Shown here piece by piece: positions 63,404 to 64,000 of a stretch of 64,000 nt of DNA. The DNA comes from Candidatus Poribacteria bacterium. Lineage in GTDB: Bacteria > Poribacteria > WGA-4E > PCPOR2b. The first letter of the stretch is position 1. Each line of letters opens with the position of its first letter. The stretch lies in contig JAJDUM010000045.1 of the NCBI GenBank assembly GCA_022826645.1, positions 1 to 64,000 of the forward strand, in the 5' to 3' direction. The notes beneath the pieces are model-generated. The model ran no database searches. It was not told where the DNA came from and saw only the letters and a program-made list of their open reading frames with translations. A program made the translations under genes and the position numbers.

Positions 63404-63418
63404 CTTCTTTAGGGCTGT

Positions 63419-63540
63419 TTATGGTAGATCTTAGAATTATGGTAGATTTTACAATTACTTAGGCATTCCCACTGCACAGCCAACCCCCTAAATCCCCTAG
63501 CCCTCCTTCCGCAAGGCGGAATCCCGATGAATCGGGACTT
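63419..63540. repeat. Family I ends and REP-like palindrome
   Basis: TTATGGTAGATCTTAGAATT and TTATGGTAGATTTTACAATT lie in tandem at 63419-63460. TTCCGCAAGGCGGAA and CCCGATGAATCGGG follow at 63507-63538, inverted relative to the copies at 27971 and 33134. Confidence 0.45.
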
Positions 63541-63599
63541 GTCAGGGGGGAAATTGGTCGGGGGGACTTTGGAAACCTCTCGAAGGTCGGAGTTATGGA

Positions 63600-63875
63600 T
63601 AATGTTTACTTATTTCTATAATTCACCATAATTGGACACTATGAACGAGCCCTAATAGATCGGGGTTCGCGGAGTTACGGCACACGGAGTGTGCGTACTA
63701 CTATTATGTCCATTTATTTTTAGAATTCACCATAATTAGACACTGTAAAGGAGCAAGGTAAGGACGTTTGGGGGCAGAGTTATGGCACATGGAGCCCCGA
63801 TAAAACCGGTACTCAAAGCAATGTATCTACTACTTTTAATGTCTGTTATTCCTAGAATTCACTATGCTTCTCTGA
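63600..63875. repeat. Degenerate tandem repeats of 105-130 bp
   Basis: TAGAATTCACCATAATT or a close form begins near 63616, 63721 and 63853. The spacers share GAGTTA(C/T)GGCACA and TACTACT(A/T)(T/C)TAATGTC. No coding potential is visible. Confidence 0.5.
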
Positions 63876-63906
63876 GCGGGGCAAGATGCCCGCCTACGAT
63901 GTAAGG

Positions 63907-63954
63907 AGCAATTTGCCAAATGCAGCGTCCCGACGCGTCGGGATTAGTTTGCGT
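63907..63954. repeat. 48-bp repeat, family J copy 2 (inverted)
   Basis: The reverse complement of 49042-49089 with a few changes. It contains CCCGACGCGTCGGG. A CCCGATTTTATCGGG palindrome lies at 63968-63982. Confidence 0.5.
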
Positions 63955-64000
63955 CCCCGGATCATCCCGATTTTATCGGGATGCTACAAAAGACTATCTA

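Overview
The window reads as a chromosomal segment of an uncultured Gram-negative bacterium. The best guess is a Candidatus Poribacteria-like organism. The reasons are three phytanoyl-CoA dioxygenase paralogues, a sulfatase, many Gfo/Idh and enolase-superfamily sugar enzymes, NHL and TolB-like propellers, a cohesin/PKD protein, and dense short palindromic and inverted-repeat elements between genes. KdsB (LPS Kdo) and an Omp85 barrel imply an outer membrane. The taxonomic call is inference; no rRNA or tRNA gene was seen. The genetic code looks standard, since genes end in TAA, TAG and TGA.

Layout. 0.3-4.7 kb (+): an HpcH/HpaI aldolase, aldo/keto reductase and AroB run, then a deacetylase-type amidohydrolase. 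4.8-12 kb (-): a TolB-like propeller, a TPP-dependent enzyme, a Gfo/Idh gene broken by TGA, a LarA-like nickel racemase, and pyrG. 12.1-13.1 kb: a decayed HEPN/MNT pair. 13.1-16.5 kb: kdsB divergent from a small membrane protein-hemE-hemH operon. 16.5-24.4 kb (+): a dienelactone hydrolase, two PhyH dioxygenases, two tandem AXE1-like esterases (the second with its catalytic triad lost), a GH127-like enzyme and an MFS transporter. 26.3-30.1 kb: a 1247-residue DUF4097/CBM9/POTRA/Omp85 fusion. 30.1-38.8 kb (-): an NHL protein, thiD-thiE, a ferric-iron ABC transporter behind a consensus promoter with a Fur-like box, and uxuA. 39-46 kb (-): a sulfatase, a propeller-type protein, an enolase-superfamily dehydratase and a Gfo/Idh oxidoreductase. 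46-53.3 kb: a DUF3352-like protein, a second enolase-superfamily enzyme, a third PhyH, a double GNAT and HyuA. 53.4-58.7 kb: an HTH/coiled-coil protein, a large SIR2 protein resembling defence sirtuins, and an unknown gene. 58.8-63.4 kb: a WcaJ-type glycosylphosphotransferase, a cohesin/PKD protein, an AraD1/GguC-like FAH protein and a SUMF1-like protein without the FGE cysteines.

Most genes fit import and breakdown of sulfated, uronate-containing polysaccharide (sulfatase, GH127, esterases, UxuA, KDG-type aldolase, MR/MLE dehydratases, FAH-family enzyme). Iron supply (FbpABC) and haem synthesis (HemE, HemH) would support the Fe(II)/2-oxoglutarate PhyH enzymes.

The most distinctive finding is a set of non-autonomous inverted-repeat elements. 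Two families (here A and G) keep target-site duplications of about 7 and 9-10 bp. One element sits nested in another, one re-creates the stop codon of its neighbour, and REP-like palindromes run in frame inside or at the end of coding sequences. The Omp85 fusion, the SIR2 protein and the esterase/pseudo-esterase pair are the best candidates for undescribed biology.
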